NCBI RefSeq assembly: GCF_001039355.2 | Contig: NW_019775680.1 | Coordinates: 320,284 to 384,283 of the forward strand | Length of the DNA stretch: 64,000 bases | Direction: 5' to 3' | Source of the DNA: Lingula anatina | Taxonomy: Eukaryota; Brachiopoda; Lingulata; Lingulida; Lingulidae | Part shown: positions 47,793 to 60,305 of the stretch, piece by piece | How the letters are laid out: every line of letters starts with the position of its first letter | Position numbering within the stretch: position 1 is the stretch's first letter | The notes under the pieces: generated by a model | Databases searched by the model: none | The model's input: only the letters and a program-made list of their open reading frames with translations | What the model was told of the DNA's origin: nothing | Made by a program: the position numbers and the translations under genes

Positions 47793-48412
47793 AAACTTCC
47801 CCTTAATGGCTGGGATCAGAGACGCGTGGAATGACTCTTTTCTTTTGAGGGGGGGGGGGATATACATGCAAACTTCATCATAGGGAACAAAATCCAGAGT
47901 GGAAGGCGTCATAGCACATAAATTCATACTCTACCCATACTCTACCAGTAGCACGAGATGTGAAGTGATATATTTATAAAGCGAAAATAACAATTGCCTT
48001 CTGTAATGTTGGTCTCGGATGGATATACGGTGACGCTGCTGGCGACATGGAGACCGAACATAAACAAGGCATTCTCAAGGACAAAAAAGTGGAACACAAC
48101 TGGTGTCGTTGTAAGTGGGGTCGTTGCTGCAGTGTTGCTTTTGCTTGAAATTATCAATTGTAATCAGTTCTCACCCCATTCCAGTAATTTACTGATAATA
48201 TGATACTTGTATGTATTGGGACGTTTTACGATGTTTTGCCGTTTTCCGAATTCGTCCAGTGTGTCTTACTATGACAGAAATAAGTGTGTTATGTTTAGTT
48301 ATTTTCATTATGGTCTTCTGTTTCTGCGTGACTCAGTAGCGAAATATGTTAAGACAATATCTGATTTTTATCCCACAAAATACCAAGAAAATACTTACCA
48401 AATAAGGTAAGT
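47793..48412 (+). pseudogene. Scrambled PAN-fibrinogen pseudogene fragments
   Basis: 47793-47898 matches exon 4 of the 49048 gene (CAGAGACGCGTGGAATGACT, ATGCAAACTTCATCAT) with a G run replacing part of it. 48011-48045 resembles the start of exon 4 (CGGTGACGCTGCTGGCGACA). 48362-48412 resembles part of the PAN exon (CCCACAAAATACCAAGAAAA, TACCAAATAAGG). All are on the plus strand but in reversed gene order. Not translatable as a protein. Confidence 0.65.
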
Positions 48413-49047
48413 AAATTAATTAATCTAACTGCACTTGTAATTAGTCCATTTAACTGGAAAAATTAAGAAAACTTTTTTGAAAAAAAAAAAAAAAACAGAG
48501 ATACAATAAAGTTTTTGTATTAGGTTCGATCTGTCCTATGGCAACTCTCTGCCTTAATTGTTAGTCGATCATTCAAGACTGTGATTGTGTGTGCTAGCTT
48601 TAAATTTAACATAATATATAAATCACTCAAAATAGTTGTTATTTAATCATCTAATGTGCTGAGTAATACAAATTAATATTTCATTTTGTCAGTGATTTCA
48701 AGTGTGGGAAAAACTTAATTTTCCATGCTTATTTGGTCAATTTGCCATGTCATTTTAAATTGACATATATCGTCAACCATATTTTCAGCGTACTCGAGTC
48801 ATCCTTTTACAGCTATATCCCATCCATGTAATACTCAAACAATTTACATAATTGAAAAGGGACAAATGTTTACCATCCAAGTAATACTCAATCAATTTAC
48901 TTAATTGAACAATGACAAATGTGCAACTCACATAAAATTATCAATCATAATGAATTTTAACTCTTTCTAATAAATAATTAATAAAGTAAGACTTGTATAT
49001 TTTAAGATGTATTTCGATGGTTTGTCATTTTTCGGGTGTGCCTCGTC

Positions 49048-52000
49048 ATGGCAGTATCGCGTGTGAGACGCTTGATTTGTTTATTAATTTGTATTATGGT
49101 TATTGCTTGGCGTGATTTACAGGCAACAAAAGGTGCCACCGTCGTTGATTATTTCCACAAAATACCAGGAAAACATTTACCAAATAAGGCTTTCAAGACA
49201 AAAGAGCAACGGAATGGAATAAGTAAAATACAATGTGCTATGAAATGCCAGAAAAACACACAGTGTGTGTCTTTCAACATAAGATCTGACAACGCCATGT
49301 GTGAACTGAATTCAGCCGCAGATTTCACCCCAGCCAAGTTGAACCTTCTTGATAATAATGCAAGTCAGCACTACATGAAGGTAATTACAGACTTGACATT
49401 TAATATGGAATATTAAATATTGCTGACTGATAAATGAAAATAAGGATTAAAATCGTGTTTTAATAACTTTTGATAATCTATTCGATGTCAGTGTGACATC
49501 AGTTCATTAACTGAATTCGCCAGTGAAGCATACAAAAATACATTGCCTATTTTAAGTCATACGACAACCATTGAAAGCAATATTTTGGATCTCCATATTT
49601 TCCAAATTATTGTCTTTAAAAGAGTTACACGTCCCACAAAGTCAGTGTCTAGTCACAGCAACAGTCGCTGTTACGCTTGACCTCATCTTGCTGCTACCAG
49701 AGGTTTCAAGCCGCAAGGTATTCCTTATGATAGGTTTTTAGAGTTTTATCTGAAATAAAATTCTAGGCAACGGTTAAAACTTGTCCAATTTGGCTCAGTT
49801 TTGTTGTAGGACATGCAGGCCGTTGATACGGCGAGTAATGACCTACCGACATATTGTCTATGTGGTTCAATTATGGCGATTTTGATGACCAAGGTAGCTA
49901 CTCATTCTGTTGGTTCTGTAAGTTATCTGCTATTAAAAGTGCTCTGTGTGAACCGGCAATCTCATCGTGCAACCTAAAATTGTTCCTAAGTTGCCCCCTA
50001 TCAAATGATAGTCAAGTGGTTCCCAGATTATTCCTTTATTTGATCTGGTTCAGGTTTTCATCGATGACTACCATTGGTATTTTGGCACCAATGTGGTATC
50101 CACTCCAAATACTGACACTGTCAATGACCATGGTCACTTAAGAAGTGGCACACGTTTCGTCGTAGGCCTCTTCAGGATGTCTGTAAACTCTGTTTTGACC
50201 AGTTTAGCGGTACAGGTGAAGTTTGACCCCAATAAAGAAAGCCACGCGGTTTCAGTGTTCTACCCAGAAACGGTCATGGTCCCCAATTCATTGGAGAAAC
50301 AGACTACGCTGCTATGCTGTTTACAGTGGCTTCCTCAGAGGCCATCTGGTATCTTAACCTGCTGAAACCAGTTTGGTGTTCGCTAAGAGCCTTGAAAAAC
50401 GCGTTTTGGTGACAATTTACCTCTCATTCAAAACGGACTGGGTGGTTTTGGTTTAATTGCGGCAGCATATCCTGAAGGACAGTGAGTCCTGTACCCTGGT
50501 GGTAAGACGTCAATGCATTGGGCGTGGTCTCTGTGCAAGTACATCAGTCTGGGCATTACTCTATAAAACTGTATAGACCATTCCGTTTGACACAATAATC
50601 TGTCTGGCAATGTCTTTGCTTTTCGCGCCATTCTGGCACAGCTTGACAATTTTGTAAAACACTGCTTACTTCATTTTACGCACTGCAAAACGGACCGCTT
50701 GCATACAACATTTCAAATTCTTCTATGCAGTAGTTGCCGATATATGGATACTTTTTTGACAGAACCATGCTTCGCCAAAGCCAAGCTTTGACCGGCCCAA
50801 AGGAGCACTGCCCAATTAAATCCCTGCATATTACACAAGGCAACAGGGCAACAAACTTGGTAGTCAGTTAATTGGCAGCGACACACCTGACTTCACACTT
50901 CTCCAGTCAGATGTCCTTTATGAGATCTGAATTTTTTGAAAAAAGAACGCATTTTTACCTAGGTATACCTTTAAAACTGAAATATTCCATATTAAATGTC
51001 AAGTCTGTATATACTAGTGTGTGGTTTTTGTCTTTTTCTAAAGTAAATTCCTTATTATAAAGCATGCTTGGGTTGACTGTTACGTGACAGATATTACTTC
51101 GGATCATTAATGGGCGGGGGCTAACTGATTTATTTTAATATTAAAATACGATCCAATCACAGCCAACGGCGTGATATGACTCTCTCGATATACCTGTGAA
51201 CGCAGCCAGTTTGCATGGCGCTAAAACACAGTGCTCATATCAAAAACTTTTATAACTGACTTTCGTGGTTTGTGAACATTTGAGCGCTTGTAGCGAAGGC
51301 TAAAAGTTGCGTTTTATAGCAGCGATTTTTCAAACAGTGATTTTGTACCGATTTATGCTTTATGTTACATTACACTTTACGAAAAGACGAACCCTAAAAT
51401 CGTACCATACGTCTGGGGGTTAATCCACTTCAGTGCGCATTTTATTTGCCGTTTTAGCCATTTTGGTTGAATGTTCGTGTGTGATAAAATGTTATACAGA
51501 AATTATATCTGATAATCCTCTTAAAATATTGAATTTAATTAACTACATCTTTATTACAACTGAAAAATGTATAATTTGAAAGTATGAAAATGTAAATGAA
51601 AATGTATCCTAACCGAACATCCGCAGACCCCCTCCCTTTAAATAATCCTGGATTCGCCCCTGGTTATAAACAATACATTATCACTTCTTTCACAACGCGG
51701 GTTTCAATAATTGTAGTCCTCGACTTATGTGTCCATATGCCCACTACGAGTTTTCATAAGTATGGGAATGAAAAAAAAGAAAGAAAGAAACCACAAACAA
51801 TTGTCTGTCTTCATAATGTTCATGTTTCTTTTCAGGTTGCACATGACTGCGCTGATTACAGTAAGTTTTGTTAATAAGTGATGTATAAAAAATGTGTAAA
51901 TCTCTCACCACTGCTTATACATTTAATATTATCCTCTTGGAAAAGGACTTAAAAGTCGTTTACATATTTTTGCGATTTTCACATTTTTCATTTTAGCAAG

Positions 52001-53450
52001 GAAGATATATTTTGATGTACTCGCCAAAAGATACCAAAAATGATGTTATTTACTTTATATTTTGATCTAATTGATGCTTTATTTTCCATCGTTTTGCAAC
52101 TATATTTTGCAACCAAATACCTGAAAACCCATCATCAAAATTCTGCCATTTCCGTATATATTATGTCAGCTGTCAAAATGTTCCCTCGATGGGAATTAAA
52201 CAAGAAATGTATCCTAACCAAATACATTTTGGTGTTGCTCTGTTTTGAGATGCTGGTAACGATAATTTGTCATGACAAGCCAGTAACTCATGTCGTGCAT
52301 TCATTCTCACACATCCAGACATATTTATGAGTATGCTCTGCAGGACCATTTGCTAAATGTTAATTATAGCTATGTTAAAATAACTGTTTAGAATGTATTT
52401 CTAATCGTCTCTTTTGATTTATTCCCTCCCATGAAATTAATCCTTGTTTATCAGGCATGACTTAGGGGTAATAAATTGCTTACACTTCTTGCCCATTTGT
52501 GACAAAATAATAATAATAATAATCCAAAATATCAAAATTCCCTGAATATATTTTCAGATGGAATAGATGGCGTACATAACATTTATATCAGTTCCATGAA
52601 CAGACAACTTCGTGTTTCCTGTGAGGAGGGGTGGACGGTTCTAATGCGCAGAACAGGGCCCGAGTTAAACTTTAACAGGTATGTTGTAAACAAAGAACAA
52701 ATTGCTCAACAGTAAGACGGAATAACCAAAACCTTTAACCCGGTTTTATTAGCAGTAGACGATCAAAGTGAAGTGTATTTTTATGTCCTTTCTTCTTTGT
52801 CTTTTAATGTGAAATAGTCCCAGCTTATAACTACATAAAACAAAGACAAAGTGAAAAGATCCTGGATAAATTTCGAGAGAGGGGTATAGTATTTGGAATA
52901 ACACAATTATTTACTGAAACGTTTTTCACGAAGGTCGTGGGTCGAATACCGTGATGGGTTCGGTGACGTTGCTGGCGACCACTGGCTGGGACTGGAAGCG
53001 TTTCATCATCTCACCAACCAGGGAAACTACTCCTTAATGACAGCGGTTAGAGACGCGTTGACTGACTCTTATTTCTGGGATATTCATGCAAACTTCATCA
53101 TTGGAACGGAAGACGAGAAATACACTTTAAAGCTGAAATTAAATGGTGTTGGAAACTTATCTTCAAACAGCACAGTTGACCCCTGGAATAAGAACATCAA
53201 CATGAAATTCTCAACACATGACCAGAAAAATGACAACAAATTGACATTTAGCTGTGCTGCTACGAACGGGGGTGGTTGGTGGTTTAATAAGTGCAGCGAA
53301 ATTTCTTTCACTTCATACCTGGCAACGGAATGTGCTCCGACCTGCTGGAAAGCGGCCAGACATGCGGGGCTTCCCTTTGGAGTTCGCGGGTCCGCCGAGA
53401 AATTGTTGCGTTGGGCTGTGATGAAGATAAAGAGATCTGAGGACCTGTAG
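49048..53450 (+). CDS. Secreted PAN + fibrinogen-related domain protein, second complete copy (331 aa, 4 exons)
   Basis: Exons 49048-49380, 51836-51860 (25 nt), 52558-52678 and 52934-53450 join in frame (996 nt), the same lengths and phases as the 10571 gene. Signal peptide (VRRLICLLICIMVIAW), PAN domain (QCAMKCQKNTQC), then a fibrinogen domain (GFGDVAGDHWLGLEAFHHLT, FSTHDQKNDN, SCAATNGGGWWFNKC). Most differences from the 10571 protein are conservative. Intron 1 holds a 1620-bp transposon. Intron 3 lacks about 77 nt present in the paralogue, so its acceptor is CACGAAG with a weak pyrimidine tract; splicing of exon 4 could be inefficient. The frame itself is intact. By family, a lectin-like extracellular recognition protein. 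Confidence 0.88.
49388..51007. mobile_element. TA-flanked DNA transposon, copy B (1620 bp), in intron 1 of the PAN-fibrinogen gene
   Basis: Same inverted ends CAGACTTGACATTTAATATG and body as copy A at 3156-4816. Flanked by TA (49386-49387, 51008-51009). The paralogous introns at 9338 and 10904 read GTAATTATATACTAG without the element, giving the exact empty site and proving TA duplication. Confidence 0.93.
52506..52522. repeat. (ATA)n microsatellite before exon 3
   Basis: About six copies of ATA/AAT in intron 2 of the 49048 gene, absent from the same place in the 10571 gene. Confidence 0.85.
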
Positions 53451-53689
53451 TTATCAAACAACTTTTCCGTACCCACACTTTGCTGTAACTGTGCAACCAC
53501 TGGTGCATTATTTCTAAAAGATTTAAATTATCTTATCATGTTTATTCAGATTCGAAACAGTTTTCAGCAATTTTCTGTGCATTTCAGTTGGAACATCCAG
53601 CAATTATTAATTACAGATAGTTTTTTCTTAGTCACAGTTCATTTTCAAAGCTTCAAAGTATAAGTTTAAAGCAATCATTAGTTAATTTC

Positions 53690-54300
53690 GATGATTGTCA
53701 GTTCATCTTGGCCACGTGAACGGGTCTGTTCCTATGGTAACTATAATACTGAGATAATGAATCTATTTACTATTTACTCAAATCGTTTTTCGCTTTAACG
53801 CACATACTAATGTATTGAATGATTAATCTAAATATGACTCGATCCTACCCATTTATAAATTAATAAAGCAGCTGAGAGCGGCTAAATACACTTGCTCATC
53901 GGATTGCATCAAGGTTTGACAGACCAAAACACAACTTATAGGTCTGGAAACAGTTCCTATTAAGTAAAGGAAGTAGGTAAATAATTGTAGTTTTGACTCT
54001 GTTTATACCTAAACATGAAACTTGTGGGTCGGCCCCGTGAAACAAGAAATTGAAAAACAAATTTGACCTCATCGACATCTTCCAAATGATTTAAAGGTTA
54101 ATCGGACTCAGACCTCAGTTCTCCGTGCATAAACTGTACAGCGGGTATCTTTCAACAATGATGATAAAAACAGCCGAAGCTATATAACCATAAGCTATTA
54201 AAGTAAACATATCGGTTGATGAACTCGAATCCTCAAAACAAGTGCCTGCTAATTGCTTTGGATTTTTCACGTCTGTGGGGATCTGGAAATTTATGGCACC
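53690..54300. repeat. 3' flank of the PAN-fibrinogen gene, duplicated at 46450-47720
   Basis: Shares GTTCCTATGGTAACTATAAT, GAGAGCGGCTAAATACACTT and CAAATTTGACCTCATCGACA with the 46450-47720 block. Non-coding. Confidence 0.8.
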
Positions 54301-56800
54301 AGATACGGTATATTTATTTCCTGGCCGTGTTCAATTGTTAGTTCTGTAAAGCCACATATTATTACTTCCCACCTGTCTCAACCTCTATACTTTGATCGAG
54401 TCTTTGAGGGATGGCAAAGATAATCGCAAAGGGATGACAACTGTTCGTTTTGGCCAAAAACTGAATTTTCCAAGGGTAAACGACGGTTTTCCCATACTTA
54501 CCATTGGTTAATGAATTAATCCACTGCGACATTCAAAGCTAGTGCATTTTTTTTCTTTTTCTAAAAATGTTCATCGAGATTATCACGGAGATAAAGTCGT
54601 CTGTGAAACTCCACATGGTCCAATGGCAAGCACAGATTCCAGAAATATTGCAGTAACCACTGATTTGGTGGTAAAACGGAATTTATAATATTTCTATGAG
54701 TTGTGTACAATGTATTTATGGTGGAATGTGAATCTCATAAGAAAAGTTGTTATCCCTTTAAATTATCTTAGAATATTTTTTGTAAGACACAGCTGTGGAC
54801 CGAACTTCTGGCATCGTCACAGCCAATAGTTCTGGGACCACATACTGTGGCACCTTTGTAACTCGTAGTCCGAAGGTTCAATAGTCCGAAGGTTCATTGG
54901 TCCGAATGTTCACTACAGAACCTTCGGACCAATGAACCCTTGATTAAAAAAACGATAAAAATGTTACCGTTTTTCGGACCAATGACCCTTCGGACCAATG
55001 AACCTTCGGACTATCGAGACGCCCCCTAACTGGTCACAGGAATATCTCGATCAAGAACACGTGATTGTAGCGTGCTCCGTGCATTGCGGACTGACTAATA
55101 CGTAATCAACTTCTTGTTACATGAGGGAAATAGATTGGGCAAGACATTAAAAGGTGCAAATTTCTGTTTTAAAGTCTGGAATATTGAAAAATAGCATATA
55201 AAAACGTACGCGGGACATATGATTTATCAATCATTGTAATGATTTCACTTAGTAAGATCCTTATTTCTTAAATGTTGCCATTATAATACAAATACGAGCA
55301 TGTTGAATTTTTCCTTTGTGATATACATATGTATAAATATAAGGATTTTCATCAATTATTGTTTTTTTTTTTTAAATAGTAACGCGAGTTTGAACAATTC
55401 TTCTCCTGTGTGATACAGAAAAATATTATAGAAACGAGTGTTAAAACGCTGTATATATATATGTACATTGCAAAACATATAATAAATTATATGTTTTACC
55501 CCTGCGGCTCTGGAAAACAATTGAGATATTTTGGTATTCAAAGCTAGCAAGCAACAGGCCAACCGCCGTAATTGATAAAATGAACATGCTTTCATCCACA
55601 GCACTGCTGATGCTTTTTAAAGCTTGTTAAAACATGTGCACAGATGTACTTCAAATGGTATGAAATGAAAGAACACAGGCAAAATGTATCCCACTGAGCT
55701 TTTATTGTCATTCTGCTCCTAACACAGACTTCTTAGCCGACTTAAGTAAGACGAATTACCCTCTTTCTAATCGATAAATTTCCTGACGCACTGTATTACG
55801 GAAGCGTCTTTATCACGCCAAAAACTCATGTTGTCTTGTGTTTGCCTTTACTCATAGCTTGTCGTGTAGTCTTTCTTATTAAACTTGGCTCTTTGTTGTC
55901 AAAATTTATTCGTGAAGACATCGATCCGTATTTTGTAGGCTCCCAAGACTAAGTCGGCAGTGGCCCATACATTTAAACTAGGCCCCAATACCATAAGTAC
56001 CAGTCACAGTCCGCAGCAAGATCAAACAGCAATTTACTTCATCAATTAGGCCTTAACTTGGGTTTTGTAACTGTATCATTCCAGCCTTGTCTGATTGACC
56101 GTTTCCATGTGGATTCATTTCAAATGGCAATGGCATAGAGGATGATAGTACAAATACTTATGAAAGCTACAGTGTAGCCTCGATGGAGTCGCACAGATTT
56201 ACTCATTTCCTGGTCTGCAGTGCCTATAAACTTCCAAATGTACGTAGGGGAAAGAGCTGTTTGTGGTTTTAGTTATTCCGTTTATTGTTTTTAACATCAA
56301 AGAAAAATCTCCTTTGCGGTGAACATATTGACTTAATCATGTTTTTTGTTCTTTCTTAGAAAAATATCGTGGTCCTGCCAAAACAAGATATGAAAAAATG
56401 GCGGCCTCGTTCTTCCTTTGGATGATATAATAAGGGAGGGTTGACAAACGAGAAAAACGAGTACGGAGTACAAAAAACCTACAAATTTTGTAAATAGATC
56501 ATAATTGGTCATAATGAGCTGAAAGCTATGTCGTTCATGTAGTTTTCAATTCGTGCTTCGTAATTCGCATTTCATCCTTGGCAAAACCAACGTATTAATG
56601 CACGTTGGATAGGGGATGGGACGGCCCCAGGCTAGTAACACACTCCTCGTTCTGCATTTGGCCCAAATGTCGCTACAAGGGAAATTTTCTAACAATAAAG
56701 AAAGAAATTAACTAAACATGTTCTCTATTGCTACATTGTACCGATGTAAATTGCCTTATTTGAGAGGGAAACCCATCTAAAACCCCTTTCTGCAAAAATA
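54301..56800. other. Intergenic region, no supported gene
   Basis: AT-rich with short frames only. It contains the TCCGAAGGTTCA cluster at 54868-55015. A T run occurs at about 55360. No splice-supported exon was found. Confidence 0.5.
54868..55015. repeat. Cluster of direct and inverted TCCGAAGGTTCATTGG words
   Basis: AGTCCGAAGGTTCA occurs twice in tandem (54869, 54885), then TTGGTCCGAATGTTCA. The inverse GAACCTTCGGACCAATGAAC follows, with three more CGGACCAATGA(A)CC units, ending CTTCGGACTAT. The arms can form a hairpin of about 30-40 bp. Confidence 0.85.
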
Positions 56801-56803
56801 AAA

Positions 56804-57958
56804 TCACCATAGGGTTCTTCGTGTTCTTTTAAACAAATCGACGTACCCTTTACGCACACTTCTAAGTCTGATCCCGTAAATCACCGGGTCCAAAATGGCG
56901 TTCAAAACAAAGATGGTCGTGACAATGTAGGAATACCAAGGACAGTCCGGCATTGCAGATTTAAGGCAAACTAAATTTACTATAACATATGGCAGCCAGA
57001 ATATGATTAGTACCGCATATAAAAGGGTCGCAGTGACGGCAAACTTATAGTTGCTGTCAATTGTAGAGCGCCTAATATTGTGTTCACCGCCACTGTGATT
57101 CGGCTCAAGGCAGACAATCTCCGTTTCGTCTCTCAAATTTCTGCCATTCCTTGTATTTTCATGTCTTGATATCACGTGACTTGCCTTCATAATATTATTC
57201 CTGGCGTTCCTTGCAATTTGGAAGTTTATTCCATAACATAATGAGACGATGATAATACTCATACCAAGTAAAGCAGACGACAGCAGACTCTCCATATGGT
57301 CATACTGAACGCCAAAAGCGTACGTGATGCACACACAAGAGTAGGAAAGTTCTGTGCTGTCGGCCATAACTTTGAAAAGTACGCTAAATCCGAGAGAAAA
57401 GGATAGCAGCCATATCATTAAGAACAGCACCCACTGTTTTGTCCCCTTCAGCAAATTCATCGTGTGCAAAGGTTTTGAGAGTTTCAGTGTCGTAAAAGCC
57501 ACCAAGGACAGTGTCGTAAAAGCTTCGGCAAATACACCACTTGTCAGCACGCACTTTACAAAGATCAGCGCACATATGGTTGAATTAGGAAGGGGGCTGT
57601 TACTTATATTCAAAGCATAATAAATCACAGTAGTCAGTAGAACAAGCGCATCTGAGACACAAAGATTTGCCATAATTTGATATAAGGCATCGCCGCTGTT
57701 TTTCATGTTTCTCATTACCACGAATGAGACGGCGTTTTCTATAATTCCTATAACGTAGAATAAAATCGGAATGTAAAAATATTTCGGGTGATAATGATCA
57801 CCATCGTCTTCAACAACATCATCTGTAGAAATATTAAGCTGTGCTCTCACAATGAAGGTTGTTTTGAGGTCAGAGTCCAGGTACCAATCACTGGAGAGGT
57901 TTGTATATCCACTGGAAAAGTTTATGTTCCCTTGTTTTACCGCTACGCAAATCTCCAT
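56804..57958 (-). CDS. Intronless class A (rhodopsin-like) GPCR with non-canonical motifs (384 aa)
   Basis: One uninterrupted frame from ATG at 57958. The extracellular N-terminus (about 60 residues) has N-glycosylation sites (NFSS, NLSS, NIST). Seven hydrophobic segments follow, with N75 in TM1, D103 in TM2 (LCVSDALVLL), C129 at the top of TM3 and C208/C210 in the second extracellular loop (disulfide), KPL at 162-164, FWLPY in TM6 (320-324) and DPVIY in TM7 (357-361) where NPxxY is usual. The DRY position at the end of TM3 reads FTT (155-157), so the G-protein ionic lock is missing. The ligand cannot be assigned; peptide or amine receptors are possible. Plasma membrane receptor. Confidence 0.85.
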   Translation of the reverse strand: MEICVAVKQGNINFSSGYTNLSSDWYLDSDLKTTFIVRAQLNISTDDVVEDDGDHYHPKYFYIPILFYVIGIIENAVSFVVMRNMKNSGDALYQIMANLCVSDALVLLTTVIYYALNISNSPLPNSTICALIFVKCVLTSGVFAEAFTTLSLVAFTTLKLSKPLHTMNLLKGTKQWVLFLMIWLLSFSLGFSVLFKVMADSTELSYSCVCITYAFGVQYDHMESLLSSALLGMSIIIVSLCYGINFQIARNARNNIMKASHVISRHENTRNGRNLRDETEIVCLEPNHSGGEHNIRRSTIDSNYKFAVTATLLYAVLIIFWLPYVIVNLVCLKSAMPDCPWYSYIVTTIFVLNAILDPVIYGIRLRSVRKGYVDLFKRTRRTLW

Positions 57959-57959
57959 T

Positions 57960-60269
57960 TACCTCTTTGAATGGCGGCGTCTGTTTGATCTCTCGTCGTG
58001 TTAGTCACCTTAACTTCACTGATACCGCCATATCGCTGTTCTGTAAATGTGACGAAAAAAAAAAAAAGATCAGGTACTGTGTTATATACCCAAGAGCCAA
58101 GATATGCTATATGTTTACATAGTGCAATATGTTAGTAAAATGCACGACCTGTACATTGTACGGTCACTGCTAGCTTTGGCATAGATTTTGCCTGTCGTGA
58201 CATCAAAGCAATACAGTGAAAGGGATAAATTATACATAATGTGAGAAGTACCCTTAGATTTGTTTTAAACTTGAAGCGGCCATCTGGTTCATGTGTTGAC
58301 ATATTAATGTGGCAGCCAGAATTTGCCAATCCAAGCAGATAAATTTATTCAAATAAAACCAGGTAAATTGAGATTATTTGGAAAAATTTATGGTAATGAA
58401 GATAAAAAAGTAATAATAAATCATATGCAAAATTATTTTAATTCAACTGAAAATCTTGTTAACAATCTCATATATCAAATTTAAACATTGATGTCATTTA
58501 ATTTTGTCAGTCTTTATTATAGCAAATATCACACAGAGCACCAGTATATGACGTTATCTATGTCGTGCGTAAAAGCGCAATATGGGTGCTTTTTTTTGTG
58601 TACTACAGTTGGCATAGTAAACCGATTTCGTCCAATACTTACATTTATATAAAATGCCTCACCAATTATCTGCAAAGCTGGCGGGAAACACGGCATGCTA
58701 ACATGAAAATCTTGAGCAAGTACGCATCATGAATCATCGAATCTTCTCGATCAGCACATGCGATTGGAAAACCAAATAATTTCTTATGTTCATTGATAAA
58801 CATCGACATGCACATAACAGTACAAGTGTGAGGGACTTCGAACTGCACAAAATAAAATGGTACGAGTAATTACCAACTGGCTGACAATTTAATAAGTGTG
58901 ACTGGCAGTGAGTAACAAATTATGACACTATAGCAATACATATATAAACACCCATGCTAATATCAAGATGATGACTACCCGCTTCATATGTATATATAAT
59001 GAACATTACGCCAAATACAGTTCGTTGTATATAGTAAACTTAATTACCACAAAGTCACAGCAAGTAGATAAAAGGTTAAAAGGACAGAGAGACCGATCAT
59101 AAATGTGCAAATGAAAATTTGATAATATGTGTCATTTGAAAACCCGCACATGATCGACGCCTGACATCAAAACCCAACCTATAGCAAAGCATCGACTCAT
59201 TAGTATGCTAGTGTTGGTATAACTGTAGCTGCTTTGCTCAGTTGATTGTGCCCTGCTGTGTGAGTGTTATCAGTGACACTAAACCCACCCTGATAAACAG
59301 AAAATAACTACCATCAAACAGAAGTAGCAATGTTTAAAGATAAATCAAATGGAGCCTGATTAGGATGTAGAATATTGTTTAATTTTGCGCATTGACAAGA
59401 TGAAAGTGTTTTTCAGTATAATACTATAATGGAAAGCGCTTACCGTGCGTGATATATTTATTCTACCGTATACAGTGCATGCACTACTCCGGAAATGCTT
59501 TAGAACATTGTCATTTAATGTGCTGAATATGGAAATCCCCCAAACCTTCTTTCTCTTAAACCCGTGGATACAGCAGATAATTATTCTAATTATTAAACTA
59601 ATGAACCATTGAGTGCCACGTGGTTATTGCAATGAGAAAATACCACCGAGCTAAAACTGTCTGCACCCCGGTGTAAAGAAAATGAGGGTCCGAGTAACAG
59701 ACCCCCCCTCCATTAGATCCATAAAGGTTCGGGTAAGGCAAACGTAAAAGGACCAAAATCTAGGACGGGGCTTTCCTGTATAACTCAATGGGAACCGGGC
59801 ACCGTGTCACTGGGAACTCTGCTGTAGATGACAATGAATTTTCGGAGATAATCTTTATCGCATAAAATCGATCGTAAATTACGGTATTTATAACCTTTCA
59901 TTGCATCCTCGTATATAATCTGTGCTTATCCTTATACGATGACAAGAGAAATAAAATTTCCAGAAATAACAAATGTCTACCAAAGTCTATTCTGACATAA
60001 GGAATTTATGATCTACAAGTATAAACACTTACCATGACAGACAGACTGCACATGTATAGCTATCGAAATGCTGAGGCTCTTTGGTGTGACATCTGACTCA
60101 CATGAAAAATATCAACTCGGCTAGAAGGGACGAAGGTCCAAGGTCAACAATGCCCCAAGTTAATGTCTGGCATTTAAGACAATGAAGTCAGATCCAGATG
60201 ACCTTCTCCAGCTTTATCCTCACCTCAGGCCAATGGGTTAGGCAAACATTTAAGACTGGTGACTAGTGT
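57960..60269. other. Intergenic region, no supported gene
   Basis: No coding exon or RNA gene identified. It contains the upstream region of the minus-strand GPCR gene (57960-58200) and a short poly-A run at about 58054-58068. Confidence 0.5.
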
Positions 60270-60305
60270 TCCCATACCTAGATCGATTTAACAGGATCGA
60301 TCCAT

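Noticed and set aside
48207-48410. 67-residue plus-strand ORF
   Set aside because: Its end is a degraded piece of the PAN exon; the rest has no support.
59640-59830. Possible gene near GGGTCCGAGTAACAGACCCC
   Set aside because: Only short frames and a small imperfect palindrome; no splice sites or motif.
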